DNA of 64,000 nt. Origin: Agrypnia vestita. Taxonomy: Eukaryota > Arthropoda > Insecta > Trichoptera > Phryganeidae. The notes beneath the pieces were generated by a model, which did not search any database, had not been told where the DNA came from, and saw only the letters and a program-made list of their open reading frames with translations. Numbering within the stretch: the first letter of the stretch is position 1; every line of letters starts with the position of its first letter. Both the position numbers and the translations under genes were made by a program. Of the stretch, positions 11,450 through 22,679 are shown one piece after another. The DNA is taken from positions 1 through 64,000 of the forward strand of contig JADDOH010004260.1 of the NCBI GenBank assembly GCA_016648135.1, in the 5' to 3' direction.

Positions 11450-11820
11450 CATGATTCTCTACGTAGCAATGTCTGTCGCTAACACTACCGAATGGCGCTT
11501 TATACACGCTAACATAAACAAACTACGATTTAGCGATAATTTTGTTTCTGCGGTTTTTGATTTTTAAAATTTTAATAGGCATTTTGTGAAAAACTGAAGC
11601 AGAATTAAAACAATTAAAGATAAGACTTAGGTTGTTTGGCTTAAAAGAAAAGGTGATTTAATTTATATTGTAATGTGTGTTAATGTAAAAAATATTTTTT
11701 TAACATTTTTGATTTATTTCGCAATATTTTATTTTGTTTGTCGTGAAAACCAAATCTTCATTGGCATTCTGCGACGGTTTGAAACATAAAATATCCTCCA
11801 TTTTTGACGGTTATAGCTAG
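11450..11820 (+). mobile_element. Helitron-like copy (family H1), 5' end unclear
   Basis: Ends on the plus strand with TTTTTGACGGTTATAGCTAG|T (CTAG at 11817-11820), the H1 3' terminus and its hairpin. The interior has AGCAATGTCTGTCGCTAAC, the reverse complement of the segment at about 6670-6700, and TTAATGTAAAAAATATTTTT, shared with 39718-39880. Confidence 0.55.
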
Positions 11821-11929
11821 TTCTATCATATTTGACTAAGATGCCGAAACAACAAAAAAATGAAAACAGTACATTTATTTGTTATTAACATTAAACTACA
11901 GATTTGTGTCTTCTGGAGTATTATGCCGT

Positions 11930-12185
11930 GTTTTTACGATCATTCTGGCCGACGTTTCGGATCCCATTGAAAGACATAGAAACTCCCTGCTTTTAACACC
12001 GTATTCCAAGCCAATACTTAACCACAGCCCCAGCACTCACAACACATCAGCTCTGATGATGGACCCTGCAATGGGATCAGAAACGTCGGTCAGAAAGATC
12101 GTAAAAACATGGCACAATACCCTAGAAGACACAAACTATAAGTTTCTGAGCGGCCGTGAAAACCCAAGAACATTCTCATAAAACT
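11930..12185 (+). mobile_element. Penelope-like fragment, GAAACGTCGG type, with inverted arm
   Basis: The left arm TTTTTACGATCATTCTGGCC...GACGTTTCGGATCCCATTG is the inverse of the right arm at 12068-12110, giving about 38-bp inverted ends. The right arm carries a hammerhead-like core. A degenerate relative lies at 40060-40260. No coding capacity. Confidence 0.55.
12053..12088 (+). ncRNA. Candidate hammerhead ribozyme core, copy E
   Basis: CTGATGA (12053-12059), closing U-A pair, stem II GGACCC-TGCAAT-GGGATC with one mismatch, GAAA (12080-12083), palindromic ACGT and C at the cleavage position (GUC). CTGATGA...GAAACGTC is the form expected for Penelope-like hammerheads with a tiny palindromic stem III. 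Confidence 0.45.
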
Positions 12186-12463
12186 ACATTTTTAAAATTT
12201 GATTTAAGATTTAATTATATTTATAGAATTTTGATTCAATTTTGTAAAACTGTTTTTTTTTAATACATTTTTAATTTCATTTTCCTTATTATTTTTAGAT
12301 GTTACCACTCCCCTAGCCCTAAGGCACGTTCCTGAGTGTGAGCATTAAATTACATAATGTATTTATGTTTTATTTTACAAAAAAATCCTACTAAAATACA
12401 AAAAATACCAGACGAATATGTCATTTAGTTTTACTCGGTGATGTGAATTTACAGCTTATTTAA

Positions 12464-13165
12464 CCTTTAACTACTGACGTAGTTTTATTTAACGTAAGTA
12501 CCAACATGCGGCTTCAGAGGCCGCTATGTTTGGTTAGCCCTTATAATAAACTGAGGTAGTACATCTAAAAAAAGTATAGGGATCCAAAAATCCAGTAAGT
12601 CTAAATAATGAAATTTAGCATACCTAATTATATAATCATATTTTAAAAAGCCTTCTTTTTATTACGGGGACACTCTTTGGACCCATATTTTTATGAGAAA
12701 ATCACATGAGATCAGTAATCACTTTACTTAACAAAAAAATGCAGTCATGTAACAAAAATAATAATATTTCTTAAACATTAATAAACACTTAACAAAAAAA
12801 AAATACTTGAAAAATATAGATCTAGTAACTACGAAACTGTCCAAGCCTGAATATTAGAATCACAATCTGGGAAAACTCTTGTGGCAGTTTGACGACACAC
12901 ATGTTTCTTGCAGGAACAGCATGTGTATGTACTTTTATTGAGTTTAGAAGGACAAGACAGAAGTGTCCATCTTGTTTTTTTTTTCATTTTCAGCCCTTAC
13001 TGCTGGTGAATCCTGTATACCAGGACCAAGAATTCTGGTCAAACTAATTCTAAACTCATGAGGTAGTCTCAAGTTCAACACTTGTCTCTTCATATGGGAA
13101 GGGGCTAAACTAGCAAACTCAATACCCTCCCTGCGGCCTGTGAGACCGCACGTCGGTAGTAAGTG
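12464..13165 (-). mobile_element. Internally deleted piggyBac-like element
   Basis: TTAA is duplicated at 12460-12463 and 13166-13169, the piggyBac target site. The ends CCTTTAACTACTGACGT and CACTTACTACCGACGTGCGG (the latter on the minus strand) match over ACTAC(T/C)GACGT. A GCGG(C/T).TC...GGCCGC block lies inside each end. Only the 3' part of the transposase gene survives (next entry). Confidence 0.75.
12846..13120 (-). pseudogene. piggyBac transposase C-terminal Cys-rich remnant
   Basis: Minus-strand frames give LRLPHEFRISLTRILGPG and then, after a shift in the poly-A stretch at about 12974-12984, SCPSKLNKSTYTCCSCKKHV followed by CRQ. The CP...K..YTC..CKK.VC pattern is the zinc-binding tail found at the C-terminus of piggyBac transposases. 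The catalytic DDD core is absent, so it cannot encode an active enzyme. Confidence 0.65.
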
Positions 13166-13169
13166 TTAA

Positions 13170-15430
13170 TGCAAGCGAAAATTTAGGTTTGAAAAAAAGC
13201 GCTATGTTAAAATACTTTTATTTTTTTTAAAAGTTTGTTTTCTTTAAAATACTATTATATTTAAGTTTTTATCACATTACATTTTGTAATCAATTCGAAT
13301 TGCGTCGAAGACTTGTTTCTTTTCCGAATGCTTATAACAACGATAGTAATTTTTCTCTTATGAAGGAAAAAATTAGAGATGTCCTGGTCACTGTGTGGCC
13401 AGGACATCACTATTCCACCAGACACTGTGCGCGAGCAGAGGTGAAGGCTCTATTGTGAATTCACCCTCCGTCTGAATCAAGCACATCATTGGCCAGCACC
13501 GAGAGCTCGTTCCGCGATGTATTTTGAATCACAAAATTCATTTAACTTAAATGAGTAATTTTGATACAAAATTTTGACAATACAATTAAACGCGCTGTTT
13601 AATGCAAAACTAATAAAGGTTTATATAATTGTAACGTATCTGAGTGACGTCTGTCTGGTGAATGAGAGTGACAGACGGCATTAAAGAAATTGAGAGCGAA
13701 TGATATAAAGCAAGAGGCGCTATTTTGCGGGCTCTCATTACGTATGCCTCCGCGACGTGAACATTAATCCTGTTGTACTACAACCGAGCTATTTTCACTT
13801 GTAATGTAAATAACCAATAAAATAATTGGAAGCTGACAGCTGACGACGAGTTTCATTGGAATTCCGAGAATCAAAGTTTTTCTCCACACACACGCAAAAT
13901 AATATTACAATAATGGTTAAGTATCATATTTCAATTCTGAAAATTCAATCTACTCTTTGGTTAACTGCCTTAAGATTTTGATTGAAATTTATTACATCAT
14001 GTTTTTAATACAGTCAAAAACAAATAAATTAGATGAACAAGGCAATAAACAGGGATTGCCCAGAATTTGTATGCAATGTGACACAAAGATGTCTTCCAGG
14101 AATATCACTAATACTATATCTTACAACTTCAATGTTTAATGGCATATATGCAATACGAGCTCTGCCAGACCTTAGTAAATCGATGACACGCTGTATTGTA
14201 GACATTCGGTGAAAAAAAATCGCGAAGATTTCTTTAATATTCACAACGGACGATCCATTTTGTTAAATTATTTATATTATTATATAATAGTTAAATAAAA
14301 GTTGTTTTTTATTATAATTGTTTGTTTCACAATGTTATGCAAAAACAACACGGCCCTGTAGTATAAAAATACCTTGTACTTTATCTAGCTAGATGACGGA
14401 TGTCTTATATCTAATTGATAGATGCTATAAGAATATAATATAATGCACAGTAATTATGTACAAATAATAAATCGGTCATTTGATCAGAAAGTCAAATAAA
14501 TTCAGTCAGTCTAGATTTGCCGAAGTCCATAACACCACAAGAGCTTGATCCCGTTCAGATTGCAGTGCCTCCTAAAAGTTGCGGTGAAAGTTGCTAATCA
14601 TCCTAATTTAAATCGTAACAGTGTTGCCACGCGCCGCCCACCCATCCCTAATTCAAAAATAAATAATGTTAATTAGGTAATCGGAAAGGGTCGTCCCAAT
14701 CATCCCCACAATGCGGGGGTAGTAGTGCTCTGCCGCGTGGCAAACAGAGAGCGGAAGGTGACTTGCGCAACAGACCGGGGTATAACTGTTAACCGATTTG
14801 TGAGGGATGTTTTTTTCAACGTTTTTTAAGGGGTGTTGGTACTTGGTGATGCCTTTTTTTGTTTATTGCTTCACAGTTTTTTTTAATCATTTGATACTGT
14901 AATTTTGGAATACACTAAATTATAATTTACAAAAAAAGATATAAACATAATGGTGTTGTGGTACGCCAGCCAGGGGTAAATACAAAAATGCTATCATCGA
15001 AAGATTTGGCAGTTGCCTCATGGCTCAACATTTTAATTTAAAATATATTTTTTGATTAAACTTTATACTACACACACAATATGAGTCCTAAATTCTGAAA
15101 ACATACTTATAAATAATAGCAATAAAACTATTAAAAAAACCTACGTACCTACGGAATGGAATCGATACTTTTACATAAAAAATGGTGTAAATTAAAGAAT
15201 CTTGGACGAATTTATGCAAATGTGGCGACTATCAAATGTATCTCCATGGCAACTCTGGAGGGAAAGCGGCCGAAGAATTGCCAGAAAATAAGTTGCAAAA
15301 AACAGCAAAAATTTCTGTACAGTCTTGAATGGTCAACAAGTACTGACCCTTATAGAATAAGATGACCAAAATGATAATGGTAATGACGTATAACTTGTAC
15401 AATAGATCGAAAATTGATGGATTTGGCCTT
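13170..15430. other. Intergenic, no gene seen
   Basis: Scattered unique sequence of moderate GC (13380-13520, 13640-13760, 14560-14800) that could include conserved non-coding DNA. The ORFs at 13957-14244 are short, overlap on both strands and match nothing known. Confidence 0.45.
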
Positions 15431-15690
15431 AACACAAATTAGTTGAAAAACATAAACATTGTTACCTCTACGTGAGTTTAATATTATTTTTATATTTTAC
15501 TGCTTTAGTATCGAGAGTAACAGAATCTCTCATCGACAGGTGAAGTATTAAATATATATGTTTATATTAAATTCTGTCGATGAGAGATTTTGTTACTCCC
15601 GAAACTTGAGAAGTAAAATATAAACATATTATTAAGCTCACGTAGAGGTAACAACGTTAATGTTTTTCACTAATTTAATGATCTGATGCT
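15431..15690. repeat. Foldback element, family FB, copy 1
   Basis: Arms of about 95 bp. GTTACCTCTACGTGAG (15461-15476) pairs with CTCACGTAGAGGTAAC (15637-15652), and ATCTCTCATCGACAG pairs with CTGTCGATGAGAGAT near the centre. Related in sequence to the element at 27990-28456. Confidence 0.7.
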
Positions 15691-15939
15691 TGACACTTAT
15701 AGTGAATTAATTATTGATTTTCCATACATGTCTAATCATGGTGACAAAAAATATCTCGTTAAAATACATGATTGTAGTTGTCACGTATTACTCACTTTGG
15801 TGCTAATATAACAACTGAACCATTTTGGCAAACACCAATTTGTCAGATTAACTCAAATCCACACAGCGGATTATTTATTTGCATTTTATTTTCCCTTCAA
15901 TTTCCTCCCTTTGTGACGGCGTTTTGTTATGATTTCTAG

Positions 15940-16884
15940 CAGGGCCAGCTTCAGAATTACTGGAAAAGAATTCCAAAGGGCACTTTATATCTATAAAATT
16001 AGTTTCATATTGATATTTGGTTATGCAATTATGCGCGCTTTTAAAATCATTTATTACCTAAAAATTCGTATTAAATAATACACATTTAATGTTTATATTA
16101 AAATATTTAATTTTTATTTATATTTTTATATTAAATAGTACCTATATCCGAGATTAAATATGTTAAATAGTATAAAATGTTTTTAATATTAGTCTTTTAC
16201 AATTATTATTATTAGTTCTGATTTTATGGAATTATATTATTTTCAGCCCTATTGGAAGCTGTCAACATTCACCGTACATGAGAAGTTGTGTGAAAGCGAA
16301 TAAAGTAAAAGTGGTACTTCAGGATAAAATAATATGCCGTTCTATCCTCTCTGACAGCCGTTTTCTATACACTTCTAGATGAAATTCTAACTGCACATAA
16401 TCAAGGGTTTCCGAAACAACCTGGACGCTTTGGAATGTTTTAGAATAATTTGGATAGATCTGTAATGCGATAATGATGGTAAGAAATTATGATACAATAA
16501 TCTATAATATAAACTGTACCAGAGTGACAAATGAAAAATTCTAGTGAGCAAGTGGAATATTCTCGAGTAAGTTTGTTTGTTTGTATATTTTTTAGTTTAT
16601 GTTTGTTAGTGAAACAATGCGAATTAAAGTATAGTATTCCATTTAAGTTTGTGTCCAGTTATTTTGTGATTTTAATAAAATTATAACTGATTAATAATCT
16701 TTCATTTCGTCTCCCACCATTGCGAAATCGTAGCATTATTATTTCTGTACTCGTAAGATGAAAATTCTGAAAAAATTTTCAATGTATTTTAAGGAGTACA
16801 CGTTTTGTAAAGTCTTATTTTAAAAACATTTGGCACAATGACGTCCCTTTGGCCCGGGGCACCAATACCCTTGGGCCGGTCCTG
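15940..16884. mobile_element. Possible non-autonomous hAT-like element
   Basis: The left end CAGGGCCAGCTTC and the right end CAGGACCGGCCCAAGG (on the minus strand) look like hAT termini. The 8-bp flanks ATTTCTAG and ATTTAGAA agree only in the first four bases, so the duplication is weak. No transposase frame. Confidence 0.3.
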
Positions 16885-17249
16885 ATTTAGAATAAGGGCA
16901 AGGGTTCGCGACCCTCCATCGCCCACTTCATGTTTATAAAATGAACTGTTGTTAGATATGGGTGACTCTACCACCCCTATTGAGGGAAGTTTCAACCCAT
17001 TTATGTTTATATTATTATTATAGCAATGTAATAATTATTATCTTTTTACAACCAAATATTTTTCATTAACTGGTGGGCGTATAATTCACGGAATTTTTCA
17101 GCCGGTGGCATTACAAACGATGGAAAAAGATGTTGGTAGATAAGCTTATTAAGAAACTTAATTAATTATTTTTTAAATAATAATTTCGTAAATAAATAAC
17201 AGACACCAGCAGTCCATACATTCAAATGAAATGTCGGTGTTAAGATAGA

Positions 17250-17856
17250 ATAGCTATAGCCCGTCAGAAATTACGTACTTTTACATTTCAGTGTGGCATT
17301 AGTAAGTTGCTTTAATGTCCTAGCGGCATATAAATCAAAACGTATGCCTAATATTCTCTTCCATGAAGATTTTTATATTTCAAAATTTATCTATAAAATA
17401 TCTTGGAAATGTTTGTTTCTTGAAATTTTAATTCTTTAATGACAATGTTTTTCGTAAATGCGCAGGTATTCCCGAAAAATGAGGATTGATATGGAGAGTT
17501 GTATACAGGGTTATTTGGAAAAAATTAAAAACCTCATAGGATTTCAACATTTCTGCCTTGATTATGAGTGTTCATAATCAAAGCAGGAATATACAAGCAA
17601 TCATGACCTAATATCAATAGTTATGGAGATATGCGACATCAAAGTTTTCACTTTTTTCAATATTTCTGACTTATGTAAAATGTTGGACTATCATTACAGC
17701 AACTTATATGTAATATGAAAAATTATTAATGTTTTCCAAATAACCCTGTATATTTCGGCCGCAAGAAGGCTTTGAGAACAGCGCCTTCTAGCATAGCGAA
17801 GCGGCATCCGTTAGCGTTAGTGACGGACATTGTTACATAGAGAATTGTGTACCATA
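17250..17856 (-). mobile_element. Helitron-like copy (family H1) carrying a nested MITE
   Basis: ATAGCTATAGCCCGTCAGAAATTACG at the left is the degenerate H1 3' end. After the nested MITE it continues with TTTCGGCCGCAAGAAGGC and GTTAGTGACGGACATTGTTA, as in 6405-6998. Confidence 0.5.
17504..17750. mobile_element. Tc1/mariner-type MITE
   Basis: 247 bp with inverted ends TACAGGGTTATTTGGAAAA and flanking TA duplication (17502-17503 and 17751-17752). It sits inside the Helitron copy: removing it rejoins ...TATTTCGGCCGC as in the uninterrupted copy near 6452. A degraded relative is at 21836-22005. Confidence 0.75.
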
Positions 17857-17869
17857 GATATAAAATAAC

Positions 17870-19017
17870 CTGAAAAACTGTGTTACTTTTATCAGATATT
17901 CATTTATTTAATTTAGATTTATTTCACAAAATTATTGTACATACATACCTACATAACATTTATTTGAAAGTATAATATAAACTCCTCGGATAGATTGTCC
18001 CAATACAATATATACGGATTTTGCTGTGGTTAATGAAACAATGAATATGAAGTTTGGTTTATAACTTTGACGCAAAAAATAAGTTGTTCAAAAAAAATTA
18101 AATCTTTTACAAAATTTACTTCCTAATACAATGAAGAATGAGAAATTTCCGATTTTTAAAATGATATGGAGTGAAATATCAGAATTAAATGTTTGCAAAG
18201 CAGTACCTAGGTCACTTATTAAGGGCTATACTTACACAAGTTATATGGAGATAAAAATACAATTTGGCTTTAAAATGCGAATACTTGACTTTGTCCAAAA
18301 CAATGGATTCAACTTCGACCCTAAACTTCGTTGTAACCCAGACAAATCATGTTGACATATTGCTTTATAAAAACATTTACAAATTAATCCTTTATTTGGC
18401 AATTTGCATTGTTCTGCCGCCCGCCGCCAGGAGGCGTCGGCGAAAAATGTCATTTTTTTCGACCTTTTTTGTTTGTTTTTTTTTTACCGCCCAAATAATT
18501 TGACACGGCTGTGGCTTAAATTTTAATGTGTAACGCGGCCGTGTGCCCAAATTGACTTTCCATCGGTTAGAAAAAAGGATTAACTTTTTTTTCCTCTGTC
18601 AAATTATCCTTTCGCGTGTCAAAAAGGGTTGAAAATCAGTTCATGAGACTTTTTTCGATTCATTTTTCTCACGACGCGACGCGTTCGGAATTCAAACTTG
18701 TCGGTCACACTTTTTCTTTGATTTTATAAAACAAAACAGCGGGAGTGATTTTTTTTATGAATTTACTTTTCAAAGCGTATAAAGCTGTTACGTTATTAAT
18801 ATTTGTGACGAAATCTTAAAATGCGTTCATAATTATGGCAATCTCAAAGTGTGTACATTTAATAATGGACCCTTTCCCACGTTTTTTTTTCTAAAATTAT
18901 CGAATATTACGAAAGCCGTATCGACGGTCCCTACGTTAATATGGACATATACCAAAAATGCATTTTTGACATTTTCTTAGCAAGATACAGAAAATACTCT
19001 TCCCCAAAATACTAAAT
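17870..19017. other. Intergenic, no gene seen
   Basis: 18410-18720 has CpG-bearing unique sequence (GCCGCCCGCCGCCAGG, CGACGCGACGCG) mixed with T-runs. Short ORFs on both strands there are low-complexity. It could be non-coding regulatory sequence, with no direct evidence. Confidence 0.4.
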
Positions 19018-19019
19018 TA

Positions 19020-20305
19020 TTAGGTCCTTACATATGAAATTGGCGTTTTGCCGTACTGGCAAATTTGATCTCAAATATCTTCTCTTTGGTTAGGAATTCC
19101 AAATCCAAATTTATACAGCTATTTACTCATGTATTTGTGTTTTCAAAATTATAATTCATTTGTTTTTTCCTCAATTATTTTTTTCTTTGCGTCACTCAGT
19201 TTACAAAATGAAAAACTTGAAATATCGCGTTATTTACGAGTACGAGTTCCACCGTGGCACCAGTGCTGCAGAAACGGCTCGAAGGATTAATGATGTGTAT
19301 GGCGACGGTGCCGCAAAAGAAAACGCAGTGCGTTTTTGGTTCCAACGTTTTCGTTCTGGAAATTTCGACCTGCAGAACAAGCCCCGTGGACGGCCGGAGA
19401 CCAAAGTTGATAATGAAGAATTGAAGGCTATTGTGGAAGCGGATCCATCGCAAACCACATCCGAGTTAGCTGCAGGCTGCGGTGTTAGTGATAAAACTGT
19501 TTTAATCCACTTGAAGCAAATTGGTAAGGTGAAAAAGCTTGAAAGGTGGGTACCTCACGAATTGAGTGAAGCAAATCAACAAACGCGCGTTGACTGCTGC
19601 GTTGCATTACTCAACCGGCACAATAATGAAGGGATTTTAAATCGAATCATTACCTGTGATGAAAAGTGTATCCTGTACGATAATCGGAAGCGCTCATCGC
19701 AATGGCTGAACCCTGCCGAACCAGCCAAACCATGCCCCAAGCGAAAATTGACTCCAAAAAAGTTACTTGTGAGCGTTTGGTGGACTAGTGCTGGTGTCGT
19801 TCACTACAGCTTTCTTAAATCTGGCCAGACGATTACGGCAGATGTCTATTGTCAGCAACTGCAAACCATGATGGAAAAGCTAGCTGCTAAACAACCGAGG
19901 CTGGTTAATCGCTCTAGGCCACTGCTGCTTCATGATAACGCTAGACCACACACTGCACAACAGATGGCTACCAAATTAGAGGAGCTTCAATTGGAATGTC
20001 TAAGACATCCACCGTACTCTCCGGACCTTGCCCCAACAGATTACCATTTTTTTCGAAATTTGGATAACTTCTTGCAAAGGAAAAAATTCAACTCCGATGG
20101 GGCAGTCCAAACCGCCTTCAAAGATTTTATTGATTCCCGTCCGAATGGTTTTTTTAGTAAAGGGATCGATGAACTACCTATGAGATGGCAAAAGTGCATA
20201 GATAGCAATGGTACATACTTTGATTAAATAAATATATTATAATAAAAAAAAATCGGCTCTATGCTCCTCCCATACTAAACGCCAATTTCATATGTAAGGA
20301 CCTAA
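19020..20305 (+). mobile_element. Complete mariner (Tc1/mariner, DD34D) transposon
   Basis: A full cut-and-paste DNA transposon of 1,286 bp. The two ends are perfect 29-bp inverted repeats beginning TTAGGTCCTTACATATGAAA. A TA dinucleotide flanks both sides (19018-19019 and 20306-20307), the standard mariner target duplication. One uninterrupted transposase gene fills the interior. Identical ends and an open frame suggest recent arrival compared with the decayed repeats around it. The subfamily was not assigned because that needs an alignment. Confidence 0.96.
19208..20227 (+). CDS. mariner transposase, apparently intact (339 aa)
   Basis: Catalyses excision and reinsertion of the surrounding element in the nucleus, binding the 29-bp ends and cutting DNA with a DDD metal-binding triad. 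Residues 1-110 hold the paired helix-turn-helix DNA-binding region, including the linker motif GRP at 61-63. WVPHEL follows at 114-119. The catalytic aspartates are D151 (ITCDEK), D243 (HDNARPH) and D278 (YSPDLAPTDYHFF). Exactly 34 residues separate the last two, which is the mariner DD34D signature. Length matches the family norm of about 340-350 aa. The frame is open 16 codons further upstream, but the methionine at 19208 gives the usual mariner N-terminus. One oddity is that the family motif DEKW reads DEKC here (C154), which may weaken activity. No introns or frame breaks are seen. Whether it is expressed cannot be judged. Confidence 0.95.
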   Translation: MKNLKYRVIYEYEFHRGTSAAETARRINDVYGDGAAKENAVRFWFQRFRSGNFDLQNKPRGRPETKVDNEELKAIVEADPSQTTSELAAGCGVSDKTVLIHLKQIGKVKKLERWVPHELSEANQQTRVDCCVALLNRHNNEGILNRIITCDEKCILYDNRKRSSQWLNPAEPAKPCPKRKLTPKKLLVSVWWTSAGVVHYSFLKSGQTITADVYCQQLQTMMEKLAAKQPRLVNRSRPLLLHDNARPHTAQQMATKLEELQLECLRHPPYSPDLAPTDYHFFRNLDNFLQRKKFNSDGAVQTAFKDFIDSRPNGFFSKGIDELPMRWQKCIDSNGTYFD

Positions 20306-20649
20306 TATTATTTTTTTTAAGAAAAAAAAAATATGTAAACGTGGACGATCATTTTGTATGTAAAGCTGAACATCAAACAGCTCTCCTGTAAAATTTCTGC
20401 AGCTATCTTAGTTTACGTAGGGACTATCGATATTGAAAGTGAGGAACTAGTTTTGTTTAAATTCATCATCATCTTCACTATTGGCTCTTGTAATTTTTCA
20501 GAATATGCAATGAGATTCAAAACTTTTTATCTTGTCTGATCACTTTATTTTTCAAACTTTGAATCATGCTAAACATATAAAAAAAGGCAGTAAGATAGTT
20601 TTATATGCAAAGAAATCAAAGTACATTATTTTATTAATGCTTGAACAGG

Positions 20650-20780
20650 CTACGAGGCCCATTACCGTAGCGAAACACTTTGAGAAAAATCACATGATTT
20701 ATTGTGACCTAACCGGGAATCGAACCCGAAACCCATGTTGTGAGAAGCCACTGTCATGCCCGCTGGATTACAAGACTTAA
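20650..20780 (-). mobile_element. tRNA-derived SINE (family S1)
   Basis: Minus strand: GGGCATGACAGTGGCTTCTC...GGGTTCGATTCCCGGT, the second part a good Pol III B box, then AGGTCACAATAAATCATGTG. The same head and junction occur at 31308, 34707 and 58610. Confidence 0.7.
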
Positions 20781-20789
20781 AATTCATTT

Positions 20790-22266
20790 GATTTGTATAC
20801 TAATTATGATTTCTCTAATTCAAAGTTGACTTTGAATTAAGTCACAGTTTTCCTTCAATTTAAATTTGCAATTAACCCTTTGCGAGCTGCCGACCAGAAA
20901 ATTAATATAATAAATTTTTCTACCCGTTCACTTTTATTGGCAAGTTTTAATCAAGATTAACTAAAACAACCGTCTCTGTACCTGAGCGAGCAAATACGCC
21001 CGGATCCCCTTCTAATAAGGGGCCCACAAGTAATAACTTCAGCTCTGTGGGGAATGAGGCTTGAAATGGCCTTGTTTTGGGGTTGATTTTGATTATGGTG
21101 GCGCGTTTTAACAGATGCACACCCCTTCGAGGGCTGCAGCCGAGCGGGGGTTAGGGGATTGCCTTTTTAGTTTACCAGTTAGACTACAAAGGCATGACAG
21201 ACGTAATATTATTGCAGCGAGTGTCAGGAAAAGATGATTATTACACAATTAATTAGTTAAGACCATCATTTCCCAAATAGTGAATGCTAGAGCCCTGTGT
21301 GATAAAATTCAAAATTACGCCGAAAAATCTTTAGCAAATTATTTTGTGTTGGAGAGAATTCCCACCCGTCCAGAAGATTCCTCTCGTGTCGGCACGTGGC
21401 GCGTGTTCAGCGAGTGTCGCGTATGTAGTGTGAATGAATGTGTAAAGCAGAGGCAGTAATGAGGCAGCGGATCAGTACAGAGTACAAATGATACTCACTG
21501 TTGAATGTTACAAATTATTTTAACAATTTAAGTTACGCACAGGAATATCAATTGCGTGTGCTGTGGTGACCGGCGGCAAAATGGTTGTCCCTGTGACAAC
21601 CGCGAGAGGTTCAGCCGAATCGAGCCCTGATTGGTGGATGTAGGCTAGGTGCGTACGGCTAGACACGCGGCGGCTCTCGATCGCCACAAATCAAACATAG
21701 GTAATTACATTTAAAAAATTAAAATAGTCATTTACTGAAATCTGTCTTCAAGGTCTTCTAATCATGTTGAAAAAGCGAAATAATTATTTCTTCATTCAGT
21801 TTTGAAGAGAAAATATTCTTTATACTTTGGGTGAAATGTAAACAGTTAAGGAGATAAGCGACATCAAAATGAGATTTTTTTAAATATTTCTGATAGGTAA
21901 GAAATATTTAAAAAAATATTTAAAAATATTTCTGGTCTATCTTCGGTAAAACGTTGAAGTATCGTTAAAGTAACTTATATATTATATCAAAAAAATATTT
22001 TCTTCCATTAAAATTTATTTTTATATCAAAAATTAATTGTGTTGCACCTATACAATTTTTTTATACGTATGGATACACCCAATGATTCGTTAGACTATAG
22101 ATTATATATGAAGACATATTAACATCAGTATGAAAATAAAATTTCTACTCTAATTTCAGTATACGAAGAAAATGAATGATTGTTTTAGATACTATATTTT
22201 TTGAAATTTCACTTAAATATAAATATCCGTGACCTCAAAATTACGACATACACAAAGATTCTGAAA
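20790..22266. other. Intergenic with MITE fragment
   Basis: Holds a perfect 24-bp palindrome (TAATTCAAAGT, TG, then the inverse) near 20816-20840. Moderately GC-rich unique sequence at 20990-21160 and 21360-21690 has no coherent frame. A degraded relative of the 17504 MITE is at 21836-22005 (GGAGATAAGCGACATCAAAA). Confidence 0.4.
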
Positions 22267-22677
22267 CAGTAAAACACTGTTAATTCGAACCCCAATAATT
22301 CGATTTTCACAATAATTCGAAATTTTTCAATCTCACAAGTTCCAAATGTTAATTTCTTAGGTAAATTAAACGAAATTGAAAAAGTATATTGAAAAAGTGA
22401 GAAAAACCAAAGTTTCAATATCGGGTACTTTAGAATTACAAATGTCGTGATCTTTGTATTAGCATAATAAATATTGCGCCTTCGAAATGATTTCTTGAAA
22501 TATGCAAAAATACAGAAAATTTTCACAAAATTTGTCTGGGTTTTACAATTTTTGGTAAATTTCGCAATCGCATGGCGATTTTTATTTTCGTAACTTAAAT
22601 TTTGATATAACGGAGTTCCGCATAATTCGAAATGTTTTTTGTAATAATTCGAAATAAGAATTATTGAGATTCTACTG
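22267..22677. mobile_element. pogo/Tigger-like MITE
   Basis: Ends CAGTAAAACACTGTTAATTC and, on the minus strand, CAGTAGAATCTCAATAATTC resemble pogo/Tigger termini (CAGTAGAACCTC...AATTCGAA). AATTCGAA recurs inside both ends. No transposase. The TA duplication is not evident, probably through decay. Confidence 0.55.
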
Positions 22678-22679
22678 CA

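Noticed and set aside
20650..20780. Possible functional tRNA gene
   Set aside because: The B box is good but no complete cloverleaf can be formed, and the same head recurs in several dispersed copies, so it is a SINE.
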